Of a DNA stretch of 64,000 nt, positions 17,000 through 26,267 are shown piece after piece. Origin of the DNA: Paenibacillus endophyticus. GTDB taxonomy: Bacteria > Bacillota > Bacilli > Paenibacillales > Paenibacillaceae. The stretch spans positions 310,001 to 374,000 of the forward strand of contig NZ_JACHXW010000002.1 in the NCBI RefSeq assembly GCF_014192395.1, in the 5' to 3' direction. Under the pieces are notes generated by a model. That model was not told the origin of the DNA. It made no database searches and worked only from the letters and a program-made list of their open reading frames with translations. The translations under genes were made by a program, and so were the position numbers. Numbering within the stretch: the stretch's first letter is position 1; every line of letters starts with the position of its first letter.

Positions 17000-17703
17000 C
17001 TATTCGGCTTCCGCAATGCTCAGCCTGCCATCGAGCACGGAAAATCCGGTAGGCCGACGGATATCGAAATCAACCCCGTCTCCCGATGTCTCATTGGCTG
17101 GTAATACGAAGCGCCATTCCTCGCCTGGGGACAGCGAAGGAATCGAATACACGCTGCTTCCGTTCGCATGGTCCAGCCTTAGCGTATAACCGCTGATCGC
17201 GTGATTCGGTATGTCGTCTCGGACCGTCCAGACAACGTTCAACGAGCGATTGCGATCCATATAAACCCCGCTTCACTGTAATAGGCGCACCTAACTCGCG
17301 AAGCGCCTGATAGGACGGCTTAGGCTCTCCATACAAATCCGTCGTGCCATGCACCCTTTGCCGCAATCTGCCTGTGCCGTCTTCTCCCATTTGCGTACGG
17401 TAATCGTTGAAGCTGAAAAAAATAAGCGCCGCGATCCCCTCATGCTTGCGGTACTCCTCGGTCTTCTCCTGCAAAATGCGAATCCGACGCTATCTGAAGT
17501 TCATAACTATACCAAGCAAGCCCATGGTACTCCTCCAAGCCTTGCTCGACATTCCATGTATGCGGAATCCGTACCGCTCGCGCATCCGGCAATCCGCTCT
17601 CATACCAGTTTTCTTCCGTACCGAGCCCAGCAGGGTCCGCTTGAAATCTCCATTGCTCCGTCAATGCTGTCGTTATCCGTGTCGTAGACATTTCCTGACT
17701 CAT
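17000..17703 (-). pseudogene. GH2 family glycosidase pseudogene (internal deletion and frameshift)
   Basis: Three minus-strand pieces belong to one GH2 beta-galactosidase/glucuronidase-like gene. The first (17440-17703) is the N-terminal sugar-binding domain, with EQWRFQADPAGLGTEENWY and then ARAVRIPHTWNVEQGLEEY. It then jumps, near 17475-17500, to the C-terminal end of the catalytic barrel: GIAALIFFSFNDYRTQMG and DLYGEPKPSYQALRE (17280-17474). A one-base frameshift near 17255-17275 moves the rest into the frame of 17000-17260 (SLNVVWTVRDDIPNHAISGY). Most of the roughly 600-residue protein, including the catalytic centre, is missing. Confidence 0.88.
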
Positions 17704-17767
17704 TCCTTTTCGCTTAAAATGAACATACGGCATCCGGCGGATATTTCCGCCAGACGCCGATTAATAT

Positions 17768-20700
17768 TTACACGCTCATACGTTTATGAATGGCCGCTCC
17801 CTGATGGCTGCGATCCATAGCCATAGCAAGCTCGAATTGCTCGGCCGCTTCCTGAATTCGACCTAGCCCCAGATGGCCAAGCCCCATCATAAACCGGCAA
17901 TGGATCACATTCCGATTGTTCAGATTCTCGTCAAATACGAGGAAATCAGGCAGCGACACCGCAAAATAATCAATTTTGACATCATCGAACAAATGCTTCT
18001 CGGCAAAATCGATCAGCTTATTGAAACGGCGCTTTGCCTCTTTTTCATTCGCCAGCTTCAACCATGCCAAGCCTTGGTAGAAAATCATTTCCGGCGGCTG
18101 GTCATTGTAATACATGGCGCTTGCCGGTTCCTCAAGCCCCTCCGACGCCGTCTTGAACGCCGCTTCTGCTTCTGCCGATTGTCCAAGTCCCTCGTACGCG
18201 CAGCCAAGGTAATAATATACGTTGTTCTCCTGCGCGCCGGCCAGCTTCGCTTCGCCAAGATTGTCAGGGTTTTCGAGTGCCTGCTTAAGCAGCTCTGCGG
18301 CTTCGACGTAATGGCCGGCTGCAAGCTTTTCCTTAGCCAGCTCAACAAGCGCAAGCACGTATTGCCCAAGCGTCTTGCCTTCGCCGCCCTCCCAAGGGTG
18401 GAATCTGCGTGAGGCGAGCAGTTCGATCGCGGCTTCGTGCTTCTCCAGTAAATTGTGCAGCGTGACGTATTCCAAATACAAATCATCCCTAGCCTGCACG
18501 AGCGGCAGATGCTGCTGCAGCAGCGCTAATCTTTGTTCTGCCCCAAGGTCTATCTTCTTGTACAGTTGGTCTAGTTCATAGAACACGCGCGCGTCGGATT
18601 GGTCGCACTTAAACGCAGCTTCCAGTGATTTTCTTGCTTTAGCTGCATCATTCAGCTTGTTGAAGTAAGCAAGCGCTACGTTCCGGTGCGCAACGGAGAA
18701 GGATGCGTCGCTTGCTATCGAGCTTTCCCAGAGCGCTACGGCTTCCAAATGGCGTTTCTTGTCGTAGTAGAAATTGCCCAGGAAATAAAGGGCTTTGGCG
18801 TCATCCGGACGCGCTTCGACAGCATACTGTAGCACGAGGAGATCGAATAGGCTGTTCGGAAAGCAATAATCCGGGTTTGCTCGGTTTCCAGCCGTCAAAT
18901 AAAGGGCTGCCGCTTCTTGGTTGCTTTGTTTGGCATAGCAATAAGCGAGCGTATAGTGAACCAGAGGATAAACATCCGATTGCGCATTCGGCGCGATATG
19001 GTGCAATACGTCGATGGCTTCGGCATATAGGCCGGCTCCCGCATAATCCGATGCAAGCGCAATATGGTTATGGACGTCTCCACGCAGCAGCGCCAGCAAG
19101 TCCTTCAGAACGTTACTCGCTCCTGCCTCGTTCCCCGCTTCCTTGTAACCCAAATACAGCTCGTTGTAGGCACCGAAGTCGGCAATATCAAGCTTAATCG
19201 TCTCCGAAGCATAGGCAATGGCTTCTACCAGCCTGCCCAGCCTGCGAAGCATCGCTGTTTTCAAATCCCTTGCTTTGTAGTTGCGGGAATTGCGGATCAA
19301 GGAACGCTCCGTAAGCTCAAGCGCTTCGTCAAATGAGCCTCTCTCCGAAGCGATTTGCGCCAATGTAAAATAGCCGCTATCCTGCCATGCTGATGACCAT
19401 ACCGATTTGTACAATGCGGCAAAAGCTTCCTCCAATCGCCCTTGATGCTTTAGCGATACGCCAAGCTGGTAATAAGCTTCGCTGTCGTAAGGATTCGGAT
19501 TGCGCCAAGTCAGGCGACCGATAGCCTTGCGGAAATAGGCTTCGCTCTGCTTGAACATGCCTCTGCGAAGCAGCAGCGTGCCATAAGCAACATTGATCCG
19601 CGCATCGGATTCATCCCGCTTCAGCCCTTCCAAGTAATACGCCTCCGGTTCAAACGTCGCATGGCGGTACTGCTCGAGATGAAGGCCCGCTAGATACAGC
19701 TCTTCATTTGTTTTGAGCTCCTGCGGCTCTGGCAGCGGCTTCGCGGCATCAGGTATTTCTTCAATGCCAGGCTTTTTCGGCTGATAGCTGACAAGCAGCC
19801 GCCCAGAGGCATCCTTCACCGTAAGCTGCAAATCATGCTCTTGGTCGTCCGGGTGCAAAGGAACGATTGAAGTGAAGGTTAAGCTCGGCGACAGGTCCGC
19901 TGTCTCCAGCACATAATTTCTGCGGCTGCTCTTCAGCTCGATGGCAGCTCCCGCGCAATGAGAGGTCGCATAAGCGTAAATCGTCGCAGTTCCCGCATGC
20001 GGATCAACCTCGACGTTGACCGCCGCGTCGATCGTAGCGTTTTTGACGACGCCGATATTTTTATAGGGCATGAAATATTGTTTGAATGACTTTTCCTCAT
20101 AAGGCTGCAGCCACGTGAAATCCGGTTGATTATCCGTATATACGCCGGTCATCAACTCGATGTACGGGCCATCCTCATCCGTTAGGCTGCGATCCCAAGC
20201 TTGGCCGAATTCGCCGTTGCCCCAAGTCCATTGCTTCTTGCCTGGAGAGATATGGTGGTTCGCTACGTGCAGCAGGCCCGCTTGCACGGAATGATCATAA
20301 CCGCCAACGAAATTATAATCCGATTTGTAAGCCATGTACGAGGTAGGAACCGGGATGTTTTTATACCTCGAAATATCTACGCCATCCGAGTAATCCATTT
20401 TGTAATAAGTGCCTGTCGCAATCGGAAACTTCGATACGTCGCGCTTGCCATGGTCGAATACGGCCGTAACGTCTGGAGGAAATACCGACTGTGTGTGGTC
20501 GTTTACCGCAACGGCAGGGTTCGCCCACCAAAGGAAGGTTTGCGGCTCCGGCGTACGATTGTAGAGCTGTGCATGAATTTCCAAGTAAGCCTTGCCGGGA
20601 TGCAGCGTAAAGCCTGCCGTTACCTTCGTTCCGTACATGCGGTCGATCTCACTCACCCATACGGTTGCGCTGCCGTCCGCCTTTTCCTCCATCCGGTATT

Positions 20701-21106
20701 CTACGGGGCCGAACGTATTCGGACGGTGGTGCTGCGGCCAGTTGAACTCGATACCGCCGGAGATCCAAGGACCGGCCAGCCCAACGAGCGCCGGCTTAAT
20801 CACCTGGTTGTAATAAACAAAATCATATTGATTCGTTTTGTCTATCGCCCGGTAAATACGTCCGCCAAGCTCCGGCATAATGGCAATGTGCAAATACTCA
20901 TTCTCGAGGATGACCATCTGGTATGGCTTGGTCTGCTTCTCATCTTCAATCTTATCGATAACCGGATGCGGATAAACGCGGCCCGAGCTTCCTTGATAGA
21001 CGCGTTTTTCCAAAAACATCGGATTTTTATCGGGTTTGCCTACGCCGTAGGTTGGAATGTGTACGACTTCCTCCCACACGCGCGCTCGTTGCTCGTTCTT
21101 ATTCAA
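17768..21106 (-). CDS. DUF5107 domain protein with long TPR array
   Basis: A 1112-residue protein without signal peptide. Residues about 10-460 match DUF5107, a mutarotase-like beta-sandwich often linked to sugar utilisation, with PDKNPMFLEKRVYQGSSGRV, an ENEYLHIAIMPELGGRIYRA block and GGIEFNWPQHHRPNTF. Residues about 480-1110 are at least ten tetratricopeptide repeats, for example YYQLGVSLKHQGRLEEAF and AYCYAKQSNQEAAALY. The likely role is intracellular carbohydrate binding or remodelling with protein partners; no enzyme activity can be assigned. A GTG at 21115 lies directly against the ribosome site GAGGAG, so the TTG at 21106, 8 bases after GGAG, is the more credible start. Divergent from the AraC gene at 21340. 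Confidence 0.9.
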   Translation of the reverse strand: MNKNEQRARVWEEVVHIPTYGVGKPDKNPMFLEKRVYQGSSGRVYPHPVIDKIEDEKQTKPYQMVILENEYLHIAIMPELGGRIYRAIDKTNQYDFVYYNQVIKPALVGLAGPWISGGIEFNWPQHHRPNTFGPVEYRMEEKADGSATVWVSEIDRMYGTKVTAGFTLHPGKAYLEIHAQLYNRTPEPQTFLWWANPAVAVNDHTQSVFPPDVTAVFDHGKRDVSKFPIATGTYYKMDYSDGVDISRYKNIPVPTSYMAYKSDYNFVGGYDHSVQAGLLHVANHHISPGKKQWTWGNGEFGQAWDRSLTDEDGPYIELMTGVYTDNQPDFTWLQPYEEKSFKQYFMPYKNIGVVKNATIDAAVNVEVDPHAGTATIYAYATSHCAGAAIELKSSRRNYVLETADLSPSLTFTSIVPLHPDDQEHDLQLTVKDASGRLLVSYQPKKPGIEEIPDAAKPLPEPQELKTNEELYLAGLHLEQYRHATFEPEAYYLEGLKRDESDARINVAYGTLLLRRGMFKQSEAYFRKAIGRLTWRNPNPYDSEAYYQLGVSLKHQGRLEEAFAALYKSVWSSAWQDSGYFTLAQIASERGSFDEALELTERSLIRNSRNYKARDLKTAMLRRLGRLVEAIAYASETIKLDIADFGAYNELYLGYKEAGNEAGASNVLKDLLALLRGDVHNHIALASDYAGAGLYAEAIDVLHHIAPNAQSDVYPLVHYTLAYCYAKQSNQEAAALYLTAGNRANPDYCFPNSLFDLLVLQYAVEARPDDAKALYFLGNFYYDKKRHLEAVALWESSIASDASFSVAHRNVALAYFNKLNDAAKARKSLEAAFKCDQSDARVFYELDQLYKKIDLGAEQRLALLQQHLPLVQARDDLYLEYVTLHNLLEKHEAAIELLASRRFHPWEGGEGKTLGQYVLALVELAKEKLAAGHYVEAAELLKQALENPDNLGEAKLAGAQENNVYYYLGCAYEGLGQSAEAEAAFKTASEGLEEPASAMYYNDQPPEMIFYQGLAWLKLANEKEAKRRFNKLIDFAEKHLFDDVKIDYFAVSLPDFLVFDENLNNRNVIHCRFMMGLGHLGLGRIQEAAEQFELAMAMDRSHQGAAIHKRMSV

Positions 21107-21232
21107 TCTACTCACTCCTCATGGTCAGTTCAATATGCTATAGCTATACCTTACTGGAGCGGCAACATCCTTACCATTGATTATCCGCTGTTCATGATGG
21201 ATGATACTCTGATTTTTGTTGATTTATCCTGC

Positions 21233-21284
21233 TTGTATTCAAACTAGCGGGAATGTAAAATACGCTTAGGCCAAACAAAGGAGG
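21233..21284 (+). promoter_or_regulatory. Promoter and ribosome site of the AraC-family gene
   Basis: TTGTAT (21233-21238), a 17-base spacer and TAAAAT (21256-21261) form a plausible sigma-A promoter. A strong AAAGGAGG ribosome site follows at 21277-21284. No in-frame ATG, GTG or TTG stands at normal distance from that site. Confidence 0.6.
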
Positions 21285-21339
21285 TCGAATTCCTATTCCT
21301 CGGAAAGCAGAAGGCTTCCATGACGAAAAAATTATCGTA

Positions 21340-22176
21340 TTGCCTCCCTACCAGCTGAACGAAATGATCGCTCATCCGCTGATCGGCGATACGTATATAA
21401 CCGATATCGGTTACTATCGCCGCGCTAGAAGCCATTATCGCGAGCGGCCGCAGGGCAGCGACTCCTATATTTTAATTTTTTGCGTAGGCGGGAAGGGCTG
21501 GATCAGGCTTGACGGCCAAAGTCCCCTCGCATTGTCGGAGCAGACCGTTGCCGTTATCCCGCCGGACACGCCTCATGAATATGGGGCTGATGAGAGCGAT
21601 CCATGGAGCATATACTGGTTTCATCTCAAAGGGGAGCAGATCGCTTCACTTATTCAGAGCAGCGGGCTCGAAGCCGGTCCGATTCATGTTTCCTTATCCG
21701 ATTCCGACAAAATCAGGGAGCTATTCAATCAATGCTACGATTTGCTCTCGTCCAAGGCTTATTCTGCCTCGCATCTCATCCATGTGTCGCATACAATGCG
21801 TTACTTGCTCAGCTTCATCGGGCTTATACCGCGCAGGAAGCAGGAAGCGAAGACCCAGGCTTACATCGAGCAAGCGATCCTGTACATGCAGGAGCGGCTT
21901 GAGAAGAACATGACCATCGATGAGCTCATCTCGCATACATCCATTTCCAAGCAGCATCTTAATCATCTGTTCAAGCAGTCAACCGGCTACGCCCCCATTG
22001 ACTATTATTTGCGGCTCAAAATGCAAAGAGCTTGCCAGCTGCTTGATTTGACCAACAACAGCATCAAGGAAATCAGCGTATCGCTTGGCCTCAGCGATCC
22101 GTATTACTTCTCCCGCTTATTCAAAAAAATTATCGGCGCCTCCCCCTCCGACTATCGCAGCAAGCTGAAGGGTTGA
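21340..22176 (+). CDS. AraC-family transcriptional regulator with cupin sensor
   Basis: A 278-residue regulator if counted from TTG at 21340. The N-terminal AraC_binding cupin has the core ILIFCVGGKGWIRLDG and TVAVIPPDTPHEYGADE. The C-terminal double helix-turn-helix has ISKQHLNHLFKQSTGYAPID and IKEISVSLGLSDPYYFSRLFKK. It probably senses a sugar and controls the divergent DUF5107 gene and neighbouring glycosidases. The start is uncertain: the only strong ribosome site (21280-21284) faces in-frame ATT codons at 21289 and 21295. The upstream in-frame codons read sensibly (AEGFHDEKIIVLPPYQ), so translation may begin at ATT 21295. The next in-frame ATG is at 21364. Confidence 0.9.
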   Translation: MPPYQLNEMIAHPLIGDTYITDIGYYRRARSHYRERPQGSDSYILIFCVGGKGWIRLDGQSPLALSEQTVAVIPPDTPHEYGADESDPWSIYWFHLKGEQIASLIQSSGLEAGPIHVSLSDSDKIRELFNQCYDLLSSKAYSASHLIHVSHTMRYLLSFIGLIPRRKQEAKTQAYIEQAILYMQERLEKNMTIDELISHTSISKQHLNHLFKQSTGYAPIDYYLRLKMQRACQLLDLTNNSIKEISVSLGLSDPYYFSRLFKKIIGASPSDYRSKLKG

Positions 22177-22199
22177 GGACTGGCTTGATCAAAAGCAAA

Positions 22200-22227
22200 C
22201 AGGACGCTCCCGCGCGGGAGCGTCCTG
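22200..22227. terminator. Palindromic terminator between convergent units
   Basis: AGGACGCTCCCGC and its exact reverse complement form a 13-bp GC-rich stem with almost no loop. It lies 24 bases past the AraC stop and before the SLH relic, and may end transcription from both sides. Confidence 0.7.
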
Positions 22228-22236
22228 TTCGTATCG

Positions 22237-22340
22237 CTATTTAATAAACATTCTCTCCAGCATAACTGCCGCCTGCGCTCTTGTCGCGTTCCCTTGCGGC
22301 ATGAATTCCCCATGCCCATCCGCTTATAAGCTCAGCTGGA
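22237..22340 (-). pseudogene. S-layer homology (SLH) domain remnant
   Basis: The minus-strand frame ending at TAG 22237-22239 reads GEFMPQGNATRAQAAVMLER then MFIK, the signature C-terminal half of an SLH cell-wall anchoring domain. The preceding part (YAPAELISG) continues in another frame, so at least one frameshift separates them near 22305-22315. It directly follows the stop of the mutarotase-like gene. It is the 3' scrap of a lost surface-protein gene. Confidence 0.78.
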
Positions 22341-22358
22341 GCATATATAGAGCCTTGC

Positions 22359-23282
22359 TCAGTCAAGGTCTCCGATCCCCAGCTCAATATCCAGATGCCA
22401 TGAATAGGCCTCCGCCGGCATGAGCGTCCGGGCAGTCCCATTCTGAACGGCTGCATCTAACGCGTCATAGTAGCCAATCCCCGGCTCCAGCGCACAAACG
22501 GATCGGTCATTAAACATTCCTTCATCGATCCATACGCCGAAATAAGGCACCTGCTCGAGAGGCCAGCGCAGCCGCAAATAATTGCCGCTAGCTTGCCCAT
22601 GCAAAGCCGCCCACCCTTCAGGTGCTTGGCCCGGATAATAAAATTTCCTGCCGTCACCGGTTATGTCCGGACGAAGGAGGCTTTCGCCAGTGAATGCATA
22701 GCTTTGGCCCGTATCATGCCGCATGCCTCCATAAACGCATAGCAATTGCTGCATTCCGGAAGGAAGGACGATCTCCGTCGGCTCTTCTATGGCGAACTGG
22801 GGATGCGCAGCCCATAAAAAAGGTTGCGGCCTCTCCCCTTCGTTGCGAACCTCATAGGAAAGCCTGATCGTTCCGTTCTCCATGAACGTAACCTCGCGGC
22901 TAAACAGAAACGGCAGCATCACTCCCTTTACCGTGCATAGAACAGAGGTCCCGCTTCGCCGATAAGACCATGGGAGCGACCATGCTTCGCCGTGATCGGG
23001 AAGCGTCGCGCCGCTCTCGGTAACGCAGCTGTTTATCGTCGGGAAGCACTCATCCCAGCCGCTCATATCCCCATTAGCGAAAGATGAACCATAGACAGGA
23101 GGAAGAAGCGGCCTGCTTCCCGAATCTAGCAGCCATTCTTTGCCGGTTGGCTTATAAACCATGGAAACAAGCTTAGCGCCTAATTCAGGCACAAGCTCCA
23201 GTCGCACGAATCCATTCTCCATCACAATAGAAGGGAAACCTTTGTACGACGCATCAACAATCGTTGTCCCATTCGTTTTCAT
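22359..23282 (-). CDS. Aldose 1-epimerase (mutarotase)-like protein
   Basis: A 307-residue cytoplasmic protein with the galactose mutarotase-like beta-sandwich pattern: LELVPELGAKLVSMVYKPTGKEWL near the N terminus, SGWDECFPTI with the likely catalytic or sugar-contacting acidic residues, LWAAHPQFAIEE with the conserved His near 160, and ALEPGIGYYDALD near 270. Mutarotases interconvert sugar anomers. It lies 13 bases after the GH36 alpha-galactosidase gene, so released galactose or an oligosaccharide is a sensible substrate. The ATG at 23282 has AAGGAG 10 bases upstream. Last intact gene of the galactoside operon. Confidence 0.85.
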   Translation of the reverse strand: MKTNGTTIVDASYKGFPSIVMENGFVRLELVPELGAKLVSMVYKPTGKEWLLDSGSRPLLPPVYGSSFANGDMSGWDECFPTINSCVTESGATLPDHGEAWSLPWSYRRSGTSVLCTVKGVMLPFLFSREVTFMENGTIRLSYEVRNEGERPQPFLWAAHPQFAIEEPTEIVLPSGMQQLLCVYGGMRHDTGQSYAFTGESLLRPDITGDGRKFYYPGQAPEGWAALHGQASGNYLRLRWPLEQVPYFGVWIDEGMFNDRSVCALEPGIGYYDALDAAVQNGTARTLMPAEAYSWHLDIELGIGDLD

Positions 23283-23295
23283 GAACGTTTGCTCC

Positions 23296-25410
23296 TTACT
23301 CCTCGAGCAGCTTCAGTCTAACCATGCTGCTCGCATAATCCCCGGACAACCCAAGGGGGATGCCGATTTGCATCAGATTGGAACCGTGTCGCACGACACC
23401 GCTCCCATTCTCGGACAACACCTCGTATGATCGGCCTGGCACCAAGCCTTGCAGCTTCAGTCTCGTTTCCTGATAGCCGAAATATTGCGCCTGCTGGAAC
23501 GCGAAAACGACCGCCTCCTGCCCATCCCTGCTCACGTATTGGTAAGCAGCTGTATTTCCGTCCGCAAATGAAGCCAGACGGTACAAGCTGCCTTCTGTTA
23601 CCGTTGATCTGATCTGCTTATATAATGCGATATACCGGCTGGCTTCCGCCGCCTCCTCTTCCGTCCAGCAGCTAATGTTCGCGCCAATGCCGAGACCGCC
23701 CATCATGGCGCTGTGAAACCGGAAGGACAGCGGCAGCCTTCTCCCGTTCAAGCCATGCGGGGATTCCGTGACCCAGCACATCATAACCGAAGGGCTGTAA
23801 ACAAACGTGAATCCCTCTTGGATCGACAAGCGATCGCGGGCATCCGTATTATCGCTAATCCATGCTTGGTCCGCATAACGGAGAATGCCCAGATCAATGC
23901 GTGCTCCGCCGCCCGCGCATGTCTCGAATTCCACATGAGGAAAGCTCCTTCTCAGCTCTACCCAAATCTCGTACAAGTTCTCGACATGCCTGTTCCAAAC
24001 CGATTCGCCAAGCTGCTCATGCAGCGGCAGCGCGCCCGGCTCCGTGACGGTTCGATTCATATCCCATTTGATGAACGAAATATCATACGTGCCGAGCAGC
24101 TCCTTCATGAAGCCGAGCACGAATGCCTTGACTTCCGGCTTGCCGAGGTTAAGCAGCAGCTGATTGCGCAGCAGCGTGCCCTCGCGTGTCGGGAATTGAT
24201 ACGCCCAGTCCGGGTGCTTGCGGTACAGCTCGCTGTCAGGATTGACGGACTCGGGCTCGACCCAAATCCCGAATTCCATGCCAAGGTCCTTCACTTCATC
24301 GATAAGCTCCTGCAGGCCATTCGGGAACTTCTCCGGATTCACCTGCCAATCGCCCAGCCCCGCCCTGTCGCTGTTCCGACCGCCGAACCAGCCGTCATCA
24401 ACGACAAATCGCTCCACGCCTATAGCGGCTGCCCGCTTCGCAAGCTCCTTTTGGCCCTGAACGGATACGGCGAATTCCGTCGCTTCCCAAGAATTATACA
24501 AAACCTTTCGAATACGGGAGCCTGGCAGAACACATTCATTTTGGTAACGATGCAGCTTTCTGCTCATGTCGCCGAATCCGACTGAGGCGAACCCGCCCAC
24601 GAACACCGGCGATCTGTAAGCAGCCCCTGGAGCAAGCGTGAAGGCGCCGTCAAAGTCGTTAATCCCGCCACTCACCCGGGCGCGTCCGAAGCTGGACTTC
24701 TCAACGACCATTTTCCAATTGCCGCTCCAAGCAAGCGCCCCGAACCATACGCTGCCGGAGCTTTCATCCGCTTTCCCGCTATCGATGGCAAACCAAGGAT
24801 TGGCGCTCGCTCCGGTAAACCCTCTGCGGGATTCCAGCACCTTCTTTCCTTCGGTCAATGGATCGCTTCGCAGCTGGAATTCCCCAGCCCAGCGGCCGCT
24901 GACATGCGTCAGCCTGTAAGCCGGCATAGCTGGCATGGACCAAGCTGCGGCAAGCGCCTGCTCGACAACGACTGCCGATGCCTCCTCATTGCGAATGCAC
25001 ACGCTTCGCTCGATTACGTCATATTCAGGAATGGCCTTGTAGCGAAGCTCGACCTTAAGCGCATAATGCATATCTGCCAAGACAATAACCAGCTCATTGT
25101 CATGAATGATCGCATAGCTTTCATACACAAGCTTCACATCGCGAACGCCGTCTGCGAACCTAACCTTGAGGCAAGGCTCGGAGTAATGGCTTCCGCCCCA
25201 GCCGCCGTACTCCTCCATATCCCGCTCGATGCTCGCATCAAAGGAGCTGTGCCCCCAGCCTTTCAGCAGATCGGCGGTCTCCGATGCTGCTACCGGCTCC
25301 CCCCAGTGCAAGCTTTGGGGGTTTCCTTTCTCATTGATGCCGAAAATATAGGAGGAGCGGTTTGTGCGAATTTCGAAGATTTTCGATGCTTCCAAATAAG
25401 TAATGGGCAA
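23296..25410 (-). CDS. Alpha-galactosidase, glycoside hydrolase family 36
   Basis: A 704-residue GH36 enzyme without signal peptide. The N-terminal beta-supersandwich spans about 1-280; the barrel has VLYNSWEATEF, RFVVDDGWFGGR, the nucleophile Asp near 450 in FIKWDMNR, CAGGGARIDLGIL near 498 and the acid/base region WISDNTDARDR near 520. It hydrolyses terminal alpha-1,6-galactose from melibiose/raffinose-type sugars in the cytoplasm. The longest frame begins with GTG 25419 only one base after AAGGAG; the TTG at 25410, 8 bases from that site and giving MPITYLEASKIF, is preferred. It follows the MsmEFG-like importer genes, which presumably import its substrate. Confidence 0.94.
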   Translation of the reverse strand: MPITYLEASKIFEIRTNRSSYIFGINEKGNPQSLHWGEPVAASETADLLKGWGHSSFDASIERDMEEYGGWGGSHYSEPCLKVRFADGVRDVKLVYESYAIIHDNELVIVLADMHYALKVELRYKAIPEYDVIERSVCIRNEEASAVVVEQALAAAWSMPAMPAYRLTHVSGRWAGEFQLRSDPLTEGKKVLESRRGFTGASANPWFAIDSGKADESSGSVWFGALAWSGNWKMVVEKSSFGRARVSGGINDFDGAFTLAPGAAYRSPVFVGGFASVGFGDMSRKLHRYQNECVLPGSRIRKVLYNSWEATEFAVSVQGQKELAKRAAAIGVERFVVDDGWFGGRNSDRAGLGDWQVNPEKFPNGLQELIDEVKDLGMEFGIWVEPESVNPDSELYRKHPDWAYQFPTREGTLLRNQLLLNLGKPEVKAFVLGFMKELLGTYDISFIKWDMNRTVTEPGALPLHEQLGESVWNRHVENLYEIWVELRRSFPHVEFETCAGGGARIDLGILRYADQAWISDNTDARDRLSIQEGFTFVYSPSVMMCWVTESPHGLNGRRLPLSFRFHSAMMGGLGIGANISCWTEEEAAEASRYIALYKQIRSTVTEGSLYRLASFADGNTAAYQYVSRDGQEAVVFAFQQAQYFGYQETRLKLQGLVPGRSYEVLSENGSGVVRHGSNLMQIGIPLGLSGDYASSMVRLKLLEE

Positions 25411-25445
25411 AGTAAACACTCCTTCTGTTTATGCGCTGCTGTAAG

Positions 25446-26267
25446 CTAGCCTTTGACGGCGCCAGCGGCAATGCCTTTGATGATGTATTTTTGCATGAAC
25501 AAGAAAAAAACGATAATGGGGACCATCCCCATAACGGCGTATGCAAACGCTAGGTTCAGATCGCTGCTGTACTGCCCGAAGAAAAAATACTGCTGCAGCG
25601 GAATCGTCCGGTAAGACGCATCCTGCAAAAACAAGAGCGGCAGCAAAAAGTCATTCCATATATAGAGCGCATTCAAAACAAGCACCGTTGCCGTTACCGG
25701 CTTCAGCAGCGGCAGAATAATGCGGAAGAATATGCCCGGTGTCGAGCAGCCGTCGATCGTAGCCGCCTCCTCGATTTCTCTCGAGATCGCCCGAATGAAG
25801 CCGGTATAGAACAGCACCCCCATCTGGATGCCTGCACCGCCGTAAATGAGAATAATTCCCCAGTGCGTATCGATCATATGGAGCGTTTTGCCAAGCTTAT
25901 AGATCGGCAGCATCGTAATTTGAAAAGGAACCATCATGCCCGCGAGGAACAGAACGAAAAACATCTGATAAAACTTTTTGTTCCGCCTCGCGATCGAATA
26001 GCCGGCCATTGCCGAAATGGTCACGATTAACCCAATGGCCACGACGGTAATAATCAAGCTGTTCATAAATGCGGTCGGATAATGGGATGTATCCCACGCG
26101 TGCGCGAAGTTGGCCAAGTCGAGCTTTGCCGGAAGCGCATAAAAAGCGTCATACGTTTCTTGTGGCGATTTGAACGCCATCAACACTGCCACGTAAAAGG
26201 GAAAGAGAAAGACGATTGCCAAAGCCGAAACGAGAATAAAAACGGAAATATGCCTGACCTTTCTCAT
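25446..26267 (-). CDS. Sugar ABC transporter permease, MsmG type (importer B)
   Basis: A 273-residue CUT1 permease with six predicted membrane segments, the EAA loop REIEEAATIDGCSTPGIFFRII near 165-186, and the FMQKYIIKGIAAGAVKG end typical of MsmG/AraQ-like proteins. Its ATG overlaps the stop of the MsmF-like gene by 4 bases. GGGAGG lies 8 bases upstream. Together with the MsmF-like protein it forms the channel of importer B, whose position next to a GH36 gene suggests alpha-galactosides. Confidence 0.95.
   Translation of the reverse strand: MRKVRHISVFILVSALAIVFLFPFYVAVLMAFKSPQETYDAFYALPAKLDLANFAHAWDTSHYPTAFMNSLIITVVAIGLIVTISAMAGYSIARRNKKFYQMFFVLFLAGMMVPFQITMLPIYKLGKTLHMIDTHWGIILIYGGAGIQMGVLFYTGFIRAISREIEEAATIDGCSTPGIFFRIILPLLKPVTATVLVLNALYIWNDFLLPLLFLQDASYRTIPLQQYFFFGQYSSDLNLAFAYAVMGMVPIIVFFLFMQKYIIKGIAAGAVKG

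Noticed and set aside
20201..21247. 348-codon plus-strand frame
   Set aside because: It is antisense to the DUF5107 region and shows Arg/Val-rich shadow composition.
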